Positions 48,528 to 60,690 of a stretch of DNA of 64,000 bases are shown here, piece after piece. The notes beneath the pieces were generated by a model, which was not told the origin of the DNA, did not search any database, and saw nothing but the letters and a program-made list of their open reading frames with translations. The position numbers and the translations under genes are program-made. The DNA lies in assembly GCF_024323335.1 (NCBI RefSeq), contig NC_066581.1:226812539-226876538 (forward strand), read 5' to 3'. Within the stretch, counting starts at the first letter, position 1. Each line of letters begins with the position of its first letter. This stretch comes from Lathyrus oleraceus. Lineage: Eukaryota; Streptophyta; Magnoliopsida; Fabales; Fabaceae.

Positions 48528-50521
48528 CTGCGATACTGATCTATTGCTGACATTGTTACTGTTGCTACTGTCGTACTAGATTACCAATCTCTATGGTTGT
48601 TTGAAAATGGGCACTATGACATTTACATCGTCATCTACATGACGAGATTGAACAATTTGAATCATACCTTCATCCATCAGTCGCTGGATGTCCCTTTTCG
48701 CAACTTCACAACCCCCCGGGTTAACACTACAAACAACACAACCATCATGGTCATGCTCACAATCACTTATCAAATAAACATCCTTATGCATCCGCACTAA
48801 GGATCTCTAGATAAAACGCACATCAAAAACTTTAAACTCGCCAGGACAACCATCCACCATATTCACAGAAGAGTTCCCATGGGCCTGCAACGAATTTGCT
48901 TTCACATTCGGCGCACGGTCCTCGAAGGACACCATCCCACTCTTCATCAGCTTTTGAACCTCATACTTGAGCGGATAGCAGTTCTCTATATCATGTCCGG
49001 GTGCTCCTTGATGAAAAACACAACAGAGCTCAGGCCTGTACCACCAAGGAAGTGGTTCTGGAATCTGCGGCGGGTTTCTTGGTTGGATCAGGTTCTTGAG
49101 AACCAAAGACGGGTAGAGTTCTGCATAAGACATAGGAATCGGGTTGAAAGAGACCTTCTTCCTCTCAAAGTTTTGTTGATGATGATTGTTGGTATTGTTG
49201 TTGTTGTAGGTGTTTGTTCATTGTTGCGGTTGTTGTTGTTGATGTTGTGGTTGTTGAACTGGTGTTGATTGTTGATTAGAAAATACCGGGATAACGGAAG
49301 ATACTTGATGGTGATGTTGACGGGATGATTGATTCCTTCTGATCTGAGGCCTCCTCTGCCTCCCACTGCTTATTGAATTCGCTTCATTGTCTTTCTTCTT
49401 GCTGAAACTGCTGCCATACCTCTTACTTGTCGATGCCTCATCTTTCGACAAACATCCTACTCGGACTCCTTCCTCAAGCCTCATCCCCATGTTTACCATC
49501 TCGGTAAAGTCACTGGGGGCACTAGCAATCATTCATTCATAATAAAATGAATTCAAGGTCTTTAGAAAGATCTTTGTCATCTCTTTTTCCTCCAAAGAAG
49601 GAGTGATCTGGGCAGCCAATTCCCTCAATCTCTGCGCATACTCTTTAAATGTCTCCTTATCTTTCTGAGACATAGACCTCAGCTGGTCTCTATCAGGCGC
49701 CATATCCATATTTACTTATATTGCTTGACAAAAGCCTCTCCTAGGTCATTGAAAGTACGAATGCTCGCGCTACCCAACCCCATATACCAACGAAGCGCAA
49801 CACCAGTCAAACTGTCCTGGAAATAATGAATCAACAGTTGATAATTATCGGTTTGAGTAGACATCTTGCGAGCATACATCACTAGATGACTGAGCGGACA
49901 AGTATTCCCCTTATATTTTTCAAAGTCAGGAACTTTGAACTTTACCGGGATCTTCACATTGGGCACCAAACACAATTCAACATCACTCTTCCCAAACAAG
50001 TCCTTACCTCTCAACGTCTTCAATTCCTTGCGCAGCTCAAGAAACTGATCCTTCATTTCATCCATTTTCTCGTAGACATCCGGACCCTCAGATGGCTCGG
50101 AGTGATAAATGGTGTTCTCTACACGAGGTAAGGTGTGCACAACGAGAGGTGGCACGGACATGACCGTGCTAGATGCCGACATGGAAGCAAAAGTAGGTGC
50201 AAAGCCTTCAGGCACAAAGTTGGACGACATTCCCCACGGGAATCCGGCATGCATAGTGGGTGCAAAATGAGCGGTAGCAGCAGGCATGATAGAGGTAGCC
50301 ACCTCTGAAATAACCGTCCTTGCAGGAGGAGTTGCAGGCGTTGGAGAAGATTGACTATGAGCGGCAAGAACTGACTCTATCATGGCAGTCAGGCGGACGA
50401 TCTCGTCCTTCAGCTCTCTGTTCTCTTACTCTAGATGCTCCATAATTATGAGATGATTGGAGCGGGTGTTGTACCGGTGAGTCAGCTTGGCTAAAGCACA
50501 AAAGAAACACCAATAAGACAT
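48528..50521 (-). pseudogene. Ogre gag
   Basis: ATG at 50521 (MSYWCFFCALAKLTHRYN) begins a frame whose first stop is at codon 32. The main gag core (50383-49712) includes FEKYKGNTCPLSHLVMYARK and ALRWYMGLGSASIRTFNDLG. A one-base deletion near 49710 shifts the frame. The next pieces give DRDQLRSMSQKDKETFKEYA, a Gln/Asn-rich stretch (about 49290-49190), then an unusual zinc motif CVFHQGAPGHDIENC (near 48985-49030), typical of Ogre/Tat gag. Stops near 49535, 49217, 48808, 48588 and 48573 lie in the same shifted frame. Gag packages element RNA in the cytoplasm. Start choice rests on frame continuity with the core. Confidence 0.85.
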
Positions 50522-50759
50522 CTGGCGAAAGAGAAAACCTGCTTATGCAAATGATGCATGAAATGCAATGCTTGTTTATTTATTTTTGTTTTCAAGGAAC
50601 TTACTATATCATTTGCAAACATATATATATATATATCAACAATTGAAATAATTTTTATATGACCAAAAATCTCTTTTCATTTATATAATTGGAAGAATTA
50701 TACTGAGTACAATTTCAGAAACCAAATGAAAAATACAAGAGAAAAGGAGACTAGTCATC
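50522..50759 (-). other. ORF1-gag spacer with AT microsatellite
   Basis: About 240 bp between the ORF1 stop and the gag start. It includes an (AT)n run near 50618-50636. No coding signal or promoter could be supported. Confidence 0.55.
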
Positions 50760-52259
50760 CTAAGGATCCCTAACAATGTCAGAAGATCTGGATGAAGGCG
50801 CGTACTTCCTTCGAATGCGACGGATCTCGGTCTCAAAAGAAGCCTTCATCTGAGTCTTCTCGAGGACAAGCTGGTCAACAATCTTCTTCCAAGCAACGGA
50901 AGGCTGAGGCATGCTAGAAGATGAAACCTCTGGCTCTCTCTGTCTCTTTGTCACTCGGTCATGAAGTAGCTCAATAAGTGCATCTTTGTCCTTGGACTCC
51001 AACTGTAACTCTTTATGCTTCTTGCTCAAAGCACGGAAACGCTCTTCCCACATATCCTTCTCTTGCTTCATCTTGACGAGCGCATCTTCCAACTCCTCTA
51101 CATCTTGGTTAGGGAGAGTTAATGGCTCAACCACAACCATATACATAGGTCTTTCACAAGGATAAGGCATCTTTAACTCCAAAGCTCTCTTCTTCACCCA
51201 AAGAGTGTAAGCTTCCAAAGCTACACAATTGCACGGACCAAGCTCAGATCTTCCTTTCCTATGCACATTATGCCAAGCATGCACAATCTTCTGCTTCAAA
51301 TGTTGGGGCTCTTTACCCTCTTGGTAGAAAAGACCTTCTAACAAAGTGTTATTAGGTTTGTCTCTCAAGGGGAACCCATATTGACAATGAGCCAAAGCAG
51401 GGTTATAGTTGATTCCTCCTTTTGTACCAATGAGAGGCACATTAGAGAATTCACCACAACAATCTATAATATCCAAGCTACTCAATGCAGAGTCATACCA
51501 AACTATATCATCATTAGTGAGAGACATAAGTCTATGAGACCACCTTAGACATTGTTTATTCTCCATAGAAGCAGGTGTCTGAGGCAAGTGCGAAATAAAC
51601 CACTTGTACAAAAGAGGAATACAATAGACAATCGTTCCACCACCCTTAGAATTCCTTAGATGCAAAGAGAAATACATATCACCCAATAAAGTAGGCACAG
51701 GATTCCCAATCAAGAAAAGTATAATGGCGTTAACATCAACAAAACCGTCAATGTTAGGGAACAAAGCTAATCCATAAATGAGTAACACAAATATAGCTTC
51801 AAAAGCGTCCACACTACCGGCTTGAGAAAAAGAAGTAGCTTCCTTGATGAGGAAATCAGATGGCAACCCAAACAATCCTCCTTTCTTCACCCAATGAGCC
51901 TTTATCTTAGACTTCTTCAAGTGAAGAGCTTCAACAATAAGATTAGATCGGGGAATCTCCTCCAATCCACTAAAAGGCACTCTACTAGAAACAAGTATCC
52001 CCAAAATATGAGAATACTCCTCCAATGTAGGCACAAGCTAAAAATCTAGGAAAGTGAAACAACGGTAGAGAGGATCATAGAACTGCACCAACACACTCAA
52101 AAGTCCTTCAACCACATCAGCAGACAAGATGGACAAAAGCTTCCCATGACGTTGTTTGAAGTCCATGGGATCTAATACAAAAGATGCTAGCTTCCTTAAC
52201 TCTTTCAAATCTGGACATCTGAAAATGTACTTCTTAGTGTTCCTTCGTCCACAATCCAT
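50760..52259 (-). pseudogene. Ogre ORF1, function unknown, one in-frame stop
   Basis: A single frame of about 499 codons from ATG 52259 to TAA near 50760, interrupted only by TAG at 52040-52038 (codon 74), where the family has glutamine. An extra ORF before gag is diagnostic of Ogre. The N-terminal 300 residues look like the plant-mobile-domain-like family seen in these ORF1 proteins (LVPTLEEYSHILG, LLYKWFISHLP, HRLMSLTNDDIVWYD, NPALAHCQYGFPLRDKP). About residues 385-445 are heptad-like and strongly charged (VEELEDALVKMKQEKDMWEE), a probable coiled coil. A second basic helix ends the protein. The role is unknown; coiled coil and position suggest a structural or RNA-handling part, which is inference. 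Confidence 0.85.
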
Positions 52260-53097
52260 GGTCTGAAAATATTTGCAAATGACACCTTAGTTCCTTGAAA
52301 TTTTCGTGTGATGAATGTTATGATGCGCATGAATGCATGAATGCAACAATTACAAATAAGGGATCACACACAAGGCAAACAAAGGTCAAGGGATGAATCA
52401 AGTCTTTGTCAAGATCAATCATCCATTTTGGTGGATTACGGTTTACACCTTATCAACACCCAAGTTCCATTGATATTGACAAGACTTGATTGGATCAACC
52501 AAGAATCAAGGGTTTGTTGTAAGTCACGAGCATGGAGTCTGGGTAAGAGCCATCCCAAAGGAGTGAACTAAGGATAAAACCTGTAGATCATGTTCTAAAA
52601 AGTTCCCAGAGTCTTAATTCCATCTATCAGATATTACAGGTTAAGATGACTGACTCATCGACCCATAATATTCTCAAGAGAAACTCGTCTGAGTGTAGTA
52701 TCGCGTAACAACTGTTATCAAGTCTACACTTGAACGGTTTCCACACTACATCCTAAATAGGCCAAGAGAGGGCAAATGTTTTACGGTCCTCAGCTTCTCA
52801 GACCCAAATTAGAGATAGTAATGCCTAACCACAAATACATGTGTGACATTTCCAAATCTAAAAGAGTGTCCACTGAGCAGATGGATCTCAAGCCAACTGA
52901 TTAAGGACTACTCCACACAAGTCGAACATGACTATACCATCCTCCTATCTTAATTGCACTCAAGTTTGGGTTAGAACTTATCTCACCACTCAGAGATCAC
53001 CAAGCACAACAAGCAGATTATATCATACATACATATATACAAACATCACATATATACAAATATATACACACAAAAAGTAGGCTAAACCCACTAGAGA
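52260..53097 (-). other. Ogre 5' untranslated region
   Basis: About 840 bp from PBS to ORF1 without a conserved frame. It holds short ATGs, for example near 52571-52341 on the plus strand only. No clear structure was read. Confidence 0.6.
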
Positions 53098-53119
53098 CTA
53101 CTCCCCATCAGAGTCGCCA
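53098..53119 (-). other. Primer binding site of the Ogre element
   Basis: Minus strand: TGGCGACTCTGATGGGGAGT, nine bases after the 5' LTR end. Ogre elements are known to use a tRNA-Arg type primer with a TGGCGACTC-like site; I have not aligned it to a specific tRNA. Confidence 0.8.
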
Positions 53120-55737
53120 CTTAATTTCTGTAGCGGTAAATTCAAGACCATCAAGCTATGGATAAGCTAGAGATCAAATAACAAGAGTCGCCACCGCGCT
53201 TTTATTGTTTCTAAAGGAAAAGGGAAAAAGTACGAACAAAACCCAACAGTAAGAAGTTTTCAAATCAAACCTAATAAAATGTCAGAGATTACAGGTAAGG
53301 GGGTTGGTTACACAGAGGGAAGGTGTTAGCACCCAAAGTGTCCTAGGTACTCCTAGGGAGCCCTTTTTGTGTGCATATGTATTTTGTACAAAATGATATT
53401 TACAAACAAATAGAATGGGGGGGGGGGATGAGAAAAGAATTCATTAATTATGTTTTTGTGTTTGACAAGTCCTTCGGACTTATGCCTACGTACCAATATA
53501 AAAATGAGGGATCAAAACCTCGTAGTTCGTGATACAAATTTTAAAGTGGATGCATTACTTTTAACAAAATTAAGTTTGAAAGGCACAAAGGCCTAAAAAT
53601 GGTTTGAAAGAGTTAGTTCTTTTTTGGAGTTTTGAAAATTTAAGTCAAGTATAGTTAAGTTTAGTTACAAATTTGACTTAAGAAAAGAAGTTTGAAAATG
53701 CAATGGCATAAGGCCAAAGTTTCTATCTTTTTGCAAAGTGGTCAAAGTTTAGAACAAAATAAGTTCAATCAAAGAAGATTTTGAAAAAGGGAGGGAGAGA
53801 TTTTTGAAATTAAAGAAATGGGGAGAAGATGAAGAGACTAATCCTATGCACAAAATTAAAAGTTAAGAGTTGAAAAGATCTGACCAAATGGGTAGCAATC
53901 CACTAGACAAGAATGTCAATGGAAACCCAAAATTCCCTTGGACATTTAGAAACAAGCAACACACAAATGCATAATTTTATTATCTTAAAGAGAAAAGGCA
54001 TCAAATAAAGATAGCCACATCCAAGCTTTATCCATTCCATTATCTTCTTCAAATTAGCCCATGTAGCAAATGAATTCCACAAGTCACAGGTTCAAAATAA
54101 CAACTACATAATGATCATGTTGCAGATGAACTCAGAGGGATCTTGAATGATGTATCAGATGAAGTTTCAAATTGCAAGCACTTGGTTTCTCAATAAGTTG
54201 TCATTGGCCAAGTCCTTTAGCATAGGAATGTTGCCTAAGTTCTAAGTCCATTTGTCCAATATCAAGTCAACAGTCCACACAAAAGTTTTTTTAGGGTTTT
54301 TGTTGTTATTATGTACATTAATGGTCAAAGACCACACAAACAAGCAAAGTATATACAAACAAGATATAACACACAATATGGTCCAAGTGGACAAAGTGAA
54401 AATTGCATTAACATAAAAAATTAGAATGATATGAACAATGGCAAATGAATAAAGGCTAGAATTAAATGACATTAAAGTAAATGGCTTGAAATTAGAAGTT
54501 AGTTGTTAATGGGTTAGAAGTTAATATTGTTTTGCTTTGCTTTTCATTTTAAGACATTCTTTGGAGAACACTCAACCCACTTATCACAAGCATGGACCCT
54601 TGAGCCAAGATATCTTCCAAAGGAAGGAAAAAGGCCAACTTTCCACGCAATACCATGAAAGAGGGGAGACTTACAATCTCACTAACTAGAATGTTATGCC
54701 TTTTATGTCACAAATTTAGCGCTATGTTAAGCAATCGTAATTGGACATATGTAGAAGTCACAACTATTTGAGGCCGAGCAATAGAATTTTGGTGTTAATG
54801 TATGTTAGAGACATAGTATAATGGACTATGCTCATGAAACATACCACACAAAAAGAAATATGCAAAAGAAGTGGCCTAATCTCATCCATACTCATGTTAA
54901 TTTTTCAATCAATTAGCTTTAGGATTTTGAGATATCATAGACCAAAGGAGATGAATGCATAAAGAAGGGGAATGAGATGAAGAGGGAGGGGAATGGATCA
55001 AAACTCAAATTGGTCAAAGGAGGACTTTTATAAAATTAATACCATCCATTCATTTTGGGAGATGGAATGTACATTCCATCAATCCCCTAAATCCAATGAT
55101 ATTAACTTGACAAAGTCAAATCAACCTTGACCAAGGCCCAACAACAAGAGTCAAACACAAACAAGTCATCACAATTGGTCAACAAAATTATTTGGCATTT
55201 ATTCAAATTAAAAAAATACTAAAATAAGGCATTTAAATTAAATATGGTTTGTCAAATTCCTAAAAGCTCATCAAAACACCAAATAAATGGCCATGAGAGT
55301 TATCATAGGTCAAACAAGGTCAAAGGACCTTGGAGAAAAATTTTCAGAATTTTTAAAGACTTAAAAGTATTTTTAAACAATTAAAAACAAATGTAAAATT
55401 AATTAAATCATGAAAAATATTAATAATGATCCAAAAAATAATTTTAATTCAGAATATGAAAGAGGAAATTATTTGAATTTTTTTGGTGAAACTCTCATAT
55501 TTTTTGGATCAATATTAAAATTAATATGAATTAATGAAAATAAAAGGAATAAAAGAAAATCAGAAAATAACAAAAAAACGTGGACCACTTGATCTCCCTC
55601 ATTAATTGAGGTGACATATCAAGTGGTCCTCAACGCGCTTTTCACCGTGGACTTGAGTCAATGCGCCACAGGAATGGTAATCAGAACCAACGCGTGAGAT
55701 TAGATCATTTTAAATGGATCCTATGGTTGGAGACGTG

Positions 55738-56821
55738 TGATCCGCTGTCGCGCACGGGTCAAAACGAGTAATTAGAAAACTATAGCTTAGCGAAAGCGAC
55801 AACTCGAGTATCGTATCGCAAGGATTCTTGTATTATTCTTAACCTAATGGAATCGATTTAAGGGGGTTTATGTTTTAGTGGTCGATTTAGAAAACAAAGC
55901 AAAAAAAATGATTAAAATAAGCGATTATAAAATAAGTCAATCTACTGTTTTCGGTTTCCGGCTAATCACTGGTTTTTACCTACCGATTCCCTAAGCGGCT
56001 TCGATCTCTATTCGATTCAAATTCGATTGGCAAGCGCAATAGGTATATGATAGATTTATATTCCTATATTCCGAATTAAGCAAACGGATAAATACAATCG
56101 TGAATTAAGCAAACACGATTTACAAACGCAATTTAACGAAAAAGCGACGAAAACGGCGATTAATAGTTAAGAATGCAAGCATACGAATTTAATCAAAACC
56201 ATTCCATAAAATACAGATTAAGAAAATGCAATTTTATAGATTAGAATTGAAAGAGAACAAAATTAAATTGATAGAATAAAAACCTCAAAGCCTTGGAAAT
56301 TCAGTTACAGCAGATTGACTCTAGGAGATTAGTTCCTCTTCATGATTGCACAAAAGCAAAAAGTTATTGTGAATAATGTGTATTTTCTACAGTATCGCGG
56401 CTTCCCTTTTAAACAGAATAAGGGTTTCACCAATAATCCAAATTGGGCTGAAAAACCTAAATTCGGCCCAACAAATGGCCCAAAAAAAAATATTTCCTAA
56501 AGTACGAAACTTCAACGAATTATTTGAGACGTCTTCACTCTGAATCAACTTTTATCTTCAACATAAAAGTTGTAGCTCTTTCTCTTAGCTTTCCAACGCA
56601 TGTCAGAACTTGCAAAACGAGATCGCGTAGCTCAAGTTATGATCCAAACAGTGGACAGGTATCAAATAACCGCTAAAACTGAAAAATAACAAGCGAAAAT
56701 AGATTAAAGGCAACCATGAACTTAAATCTAAAAACATAATAAAATAGTAAAATAAGCAAAATAAACTAGATAAATGCCCAAGTACAATTATAGAAGAATG
56801 TGCATCAAAATGCACTGATTA
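55738..56821. mobile_element. Solo LTR, 1.08 kb, nested in Ogre 5' LTR
   Basis: Begins TGATCCGCTGTCGCGCAC and ends TGCACTGATTA; TGATC and GATTA are inverted complements with one change. The duplication ACGTG is at 55733-55737 and 56822-56826. It interrupts sequence that is continuous in the left LTR (GGAGACATGCCAACAC). No coding region. It is unlike the Ogre LTRs and its lineage is uncertain; TGAT...ATCA-like ends would fit an Athila-type LTR. Confidence 0.85.
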
Positions 56822-57410
56822 ACGTGCCAACACACGGCCGGAGCTGTAGCTCCGATCTTCTTCTCCGGTGGACCTCACCGGACTGGTCCACCTTCTACCA
56901 TCACCAAAATAAAAAAGCAGGACATGATATGAAAGAAAAAATTAGCGTAAAGCACGAATCTGACCTCAATTTCAAGTAACTCCAAATATATAAAAAAGAT
57001 ATGAGGAGTTGAAATTTGAGGTGTGTCAACCGAGTTGCTTCGATTTGACCTCTAAGCAACTCAATCTTCTTGCCTACATTGGTAGGACTTTAGACAACCA
57101 AAGATCCAAGAGAATTGAGTGGAATTGAGAGAGAATCGAAGAGATGAAATTTTTTGGAAAATACCTTCAATGCAGGTCTAGATTCACTTGTTCTTGCTTT
57201 GGCTCGTGCTTGATCTTGCTCAAGATGCTTGCAGAAGTATAGTAGAATGCACAAAAGGTCTTGAATCCCTGGAGTTTTGAATCTCAAAACAGTGAGATTC
57301 AAACTCAATTTCCAAAGGAAATTCTCAGGATTATCCTCTCAAATGGAAGGGTTAGGTGTTTGGGATCAAAGCTGGCGCGAAGGGGTCCTTAATTCTGAGC
57401 ATATGAAGCT

Positions 57411-57420
57411 CTATTTATAG
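57411..57420 (-). promoter_or_regulatory. TATA box of Ogre 5' LTR
   Basis: The inverse complement reads CTATAAATAG, a strong plant TATA box. The same box recurs at the matching place in the left LTR (27624-27633), the nested solo LTR (29666-29673) and the edge LTR (63457-63465). Transcription would start about 30 bp beyond it, near 57385. Confidence 0.7.
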
Positions 57421-58941
57421 CTGGATCATGTGATATTTGCACCTTCTAAATGAGTTTCCAAAATTGGCAATGAGTGATGCATGTGTGCATGGGCGTGTAC
57501 AGGCCCATGAGATCCTTCCTTTAGGTCCATAATTGAGTGTGAACAAGTCTGAAATCAAATTGGAGTGCTAGGCATTTATACATGGAAGCTTGAAGTTTGA
57601 TCTTTGCCAAATGATGATGCAATGTTCTAGCCATGCGCAACCCAAGCAAATCTTGTCCAAAATGGATGAAATTAGACTTTTTGGAAAGGTTAGATCAAGA
57701 GGAACAACATTCATGTTCAACATGTTTTTATTTGGAGCTTGGAACATGAAGAATTTGGAGGTGGAAGTTTGGAAATTTCAACATGTTGAAATTTTTTCTA
57801 AGTGTCAAGCCATATATCTCAATATTCCACCTTGCTTAACTTTTTATGTGAGCTTCAAATGAGAAACATGTCTTCATCAAAGTTGTATCTGTTTCAAATA
57901 CCTTCAAAATGGTCACCAATTTCATGTCATTTGGATTTGAAATGATAGAGTTATGCATTTTTGAAGTTTGGAAAAATCACTTGTTCAATGGCATAGGTCA
58001 AAAGTGACCTATAATGTAACCTCATATCACATGCTCATAAAAGTTGAATTTGCTCTCACTCCAAACATCAAAGTTGAATTAGACACCTTGAATTTGATTG
58101 TGAAACTTGGAAATCTTTCATATCATAAAAATTTAGCAAGTTATGGCCTTGGGAAATTGACTTTCAAATTAGGGTTTAGACAAAATGACCTATAATGTTT
58201 AAACATAGAAAATGATTTTCCAAGGAAAAATAGCTCTAGGTCACAACATGAAAGTTGTTTGGAATGTAATTTAGAGTAACTTTTCTCTTGGAATCATTTT
58301 CATATGCTGAAAATTGTAGGAGATAGGGTCTAGGGAGACCCAGTTTTGATCAGATGAATTCATCTGGCCAACCACCATCAACCAACTTGCTAACCTTCAA
58401 TTCTCTTGACTTTCTTGGCTCATGGTAGACCATATATGCATAAGATGATGAATTTTGAAGTGTCCCTTAAGAAATTTGATCAATTGGTGAGATAGCTTGT
58501 TGGAGAAGTTACTCAAATCACCCAGTCAAACTAGGGTTTCCAAGGCAAATCACCCTCAAACTCTTGAAGAAAACTTGATCAATATAACATGTAGGAATCA
58601 ATGGAACTCATATATGATGCTCATAACCATTCTTGGATCAATTCATGGTTGTGCCCTTTGTCATGAGGGTCTCAAACCCTAGATATGATCTTGATGAATC
58701 AATGGTGATCATGCCCTACCTACAAAAGAGTTAGGCAAATGAAAAGACATATTTTTGGTATTTTGGTTATTAAAATGATAATATACAAGTATGATACAAT
58801 CACAAAGTGCTTGGTGATCTCTCCCAAAACAAACCCAATGAAAGAGGGGTAACGAGGATGCCAAGGTATGATCCCAATGCTAATGCTTATGATGAAATTT
58901 CATGAGGGATCTTAGGGTCAAAATTGGGGTCTTACAACTAC

Positions 58942-59975
58942 TGCTAAGATTTTCCAGGCTGGCCTTTACTGGCCCACCATTTTTAAAGATGTACATATTT
59001 TCACCATGGAGTGTGACTGATGCCAGCAGTCTGGAAACACTTCGGGGAGAGATGATATGCCACTAAAGAACATCCTAGAAATGGAGATCTTTGATGTCCA
59101 GGGGATTGTTTTTATGGCCTTGTTTTCGTCTTTGAATGTGAACAAATTTATACTTGTCGCTGTTGACTACATGTCAAAATGGACTGAGGTTGTTTCCTAT
59201 CCTACAAAGATGCGCAAGTAGTAATTAAGATGTTCAAGAACGTCATCTTCCCTAGATTTGGTAACCCCGGGTTATTTTTTAGTGATGGTGTCTCACAATT
59301 CATCTCGAAATGTTTTGAGAACCTTCTGACTAAGAATGGAGTGAAGCACAAAGTTGTAACCCCTTATCATCCGCAAACCAGCAGACAGGTGGAAATCTTT
59401 AATAGAGAGATTAAGTCGATACTTGAGAAAACTATTTCTACCTCAAGGAAAGATTGGTCCACAAATTTGAATGACGCACTCAGAGCGTAAAAGACAACTT
59501 ATAAAACTTCTATAGGAATCATCCATTTCAAGCTTGTCTATGGTAAATCTTGCCATCTCCTGGTAGAATTAGAGCACAAATCCTATTGGGCCATCAAACC
59601 CCTGAACATGGATCATACTATTGCCGAAATTAAAAGGATGTTAGATCTGCACAAGCTGGAAGGGTTGCGGTTAGATGCGTATGAAAATGCGTTGATATAT
59701 AAAGAAATGACAAAGAAGTGGCATGACAAATGCATTACGAGGAGTGAGTTTAATGAGGGAGAGCTAGTTCTATTGTTTAATTCTAGGTTGAGATTATTTC
59801 CAGGGAAACTTTTGTCCAGATGATTAGGACCGTTTGCATTCACTAGAGTCATTCAGTAAGGAGCAATGAAAGTATGGAGTAAATCCACTAGAAATTTTTA
59901 GTCAATGGTTAACGTTTGAAGCAATACCATCCTTTTGATAATGTGTTAGGACAAGGTTGTACCTTGGTCCTTTTC
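58942..59975 (+). pseudogene. Athila-like integrase, core and C-terminal part
   Basis: Resumes right after the Ogre duplication with TAKIFQAGLYWPTIFKD and the CC half of the zinc motif (MECD then CQQSGN). The core has FKNVIFPRFGNPGLFFSDG (the second catalytic aspartate region) and HKVVTPYHPQTSRQVE (family form GQVE, carrying the catalytic glutamate) in the open frame 59230-59490. The C-terminal domain shows AMKVWSKSTRNF and a KQYHPFDNV end near 59940. The first aspartate region (FDVQGI, usual FDVWGID) has lost its aspartate. Several stops occur. It completes the integrase begun at 24013. Confidence 0.8.
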
Positions 59976-60690
59976 CCCCTTGAGGGCTGAGCCTTATTGA
60001 GTCGAGCTACCGACATAAAATGAAGCGTTGTACGGGAGGAAACCCATGGGTTTTTATTTCTTTTAATTTTCCTTAAGTACCAACAACAAAAGCAGATTAG
60101 TTGTAGTTAAGGCGGAGCAAGTGATGCGCAAAATGAGTAAAAGAGGAGTAAATTAGGAACTGGTGACCGTCTAAAAGTGAAAGACGAAGCTTTGACTGCA
60201 TGACGGGCAGATCGTCATGCTCCTGATGGGTGTCAGCTGAATTCAAAAGGATGACGGGAAACCCGTCACCGCCCTGGCAATCATCAGGTTGTCAAATGGC
60301 CATTTGACTGGACCATTTATTTTTCTTTTCCCATTTAATCATTTTAATGACTTTTAAGCATTTTTAATAGCCACTAAGGCAAAATTCCGATTTTCTCTCA
60401 CACCGTTTCACTTAAAAACCCGCGCCCATATCTCTTTCTCCTATCACTTTCTTTTCAAACTTTATCTTCCCCATACAACTTCATTCATTTTCCTCCATTG
60501 AAACACTTCTTAAAAACTCAATATATCACTCATTTCTCACCTAAATCCAGAATGTGACCACCATAACAATAACCACTCCCTCCACAATAATAATTCGTCT
60601 TCAAAAATAACACTTTCCCTACTTCTCTTTAAATTCAAATTCATATTTTCCACCCTTTTTAATCACCAAACACCTAAACCTTCTCCAAAA
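59976..60690 (+). other. Athila downstream non-coding region with hairpins
   Basis: No conserved frame. Near 60200 there are two short perfect hairpins (CATGACG...CGTCATG and GACGGGAAACCCGTC). From 60300 on it is C/T-rich and AT-rich sequence resembling a leader before an ORF. Confidence 0.45.

Larger units (their letters stand above)
24435..58936 (-). mobile_element. Ogre-type (Ty3/gypsy, Tat) retrotransposon, structurally complete
   Basis: Flanked by ACTAC on both sides (24430-24434, 58937-58941). Both LTRs begin TGTAGCGGTAAATTC and end GGGGTCTTACA in window orientation; the coding interior, PBS and polypurine tract show that transcription runs right to left. The interior (40493-53128, 12.6 kb) holds PBS, 5' UTR, ORF1, gag-protease, a predicted intron, RT/RNase H, a second RNase H, integrase and a repeat-bearing 3' region. 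Without four later solo-LTR insertions the element would be about 22.1 kb, the size known for Ogre. By hand I count about 11 differences in the first 285 bp of the two LTRs. All ORFs have stops or shifts, so it is not autonomous now. Confidence 0.92.
53129..58936 (-). repeat. 5' LTR of the Ogre element
   Basis: TGTAGCGGTAAATTC at 53129 to GGGGTCTTACA at 58936. It is 4719 bp after removing the solo LTR 55738-56821 and one copy of its duplication. In element sense it runs from 58936 to 53129 and is followed by the PBS. It carries a TATA box (57420-57411), a poly-G run near 53419 and an AT-rich R/U5 region. It is the promoter-bearing copy for the element. Confidence 0.92.
15239..59975 (+). mobile_element. 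Athila-like Ty3/gypsy gag-pol, plus strand, twice interrupted
   Basis: PBS at 15239, gag from 15442, protease, reverse transcriptase, RNase H to 19329, and integrase in two pieces (24013-24434 and 58942-59975). Between them lie a solo LTR (19330-24007) and the whole Ogre element (24435-58936). Each insertion has a perfect 5-bp duplication, and removing the solo LTR keeps the RNase H-integrase linker in frame. All domains have stops and frameshifts, so this is an old copy. No clear 3' LTR was identified beyond 59975; a possible remnant of a downstream ORF is noted near 60691. Confidence 0.8.

Noticed and set aside
50760..52259. ORF1 as a possible captured host gene
   Set aside because: Position between the PBS and gag, orientation and motifs match the ORF1 that Ogre elements normally carry.
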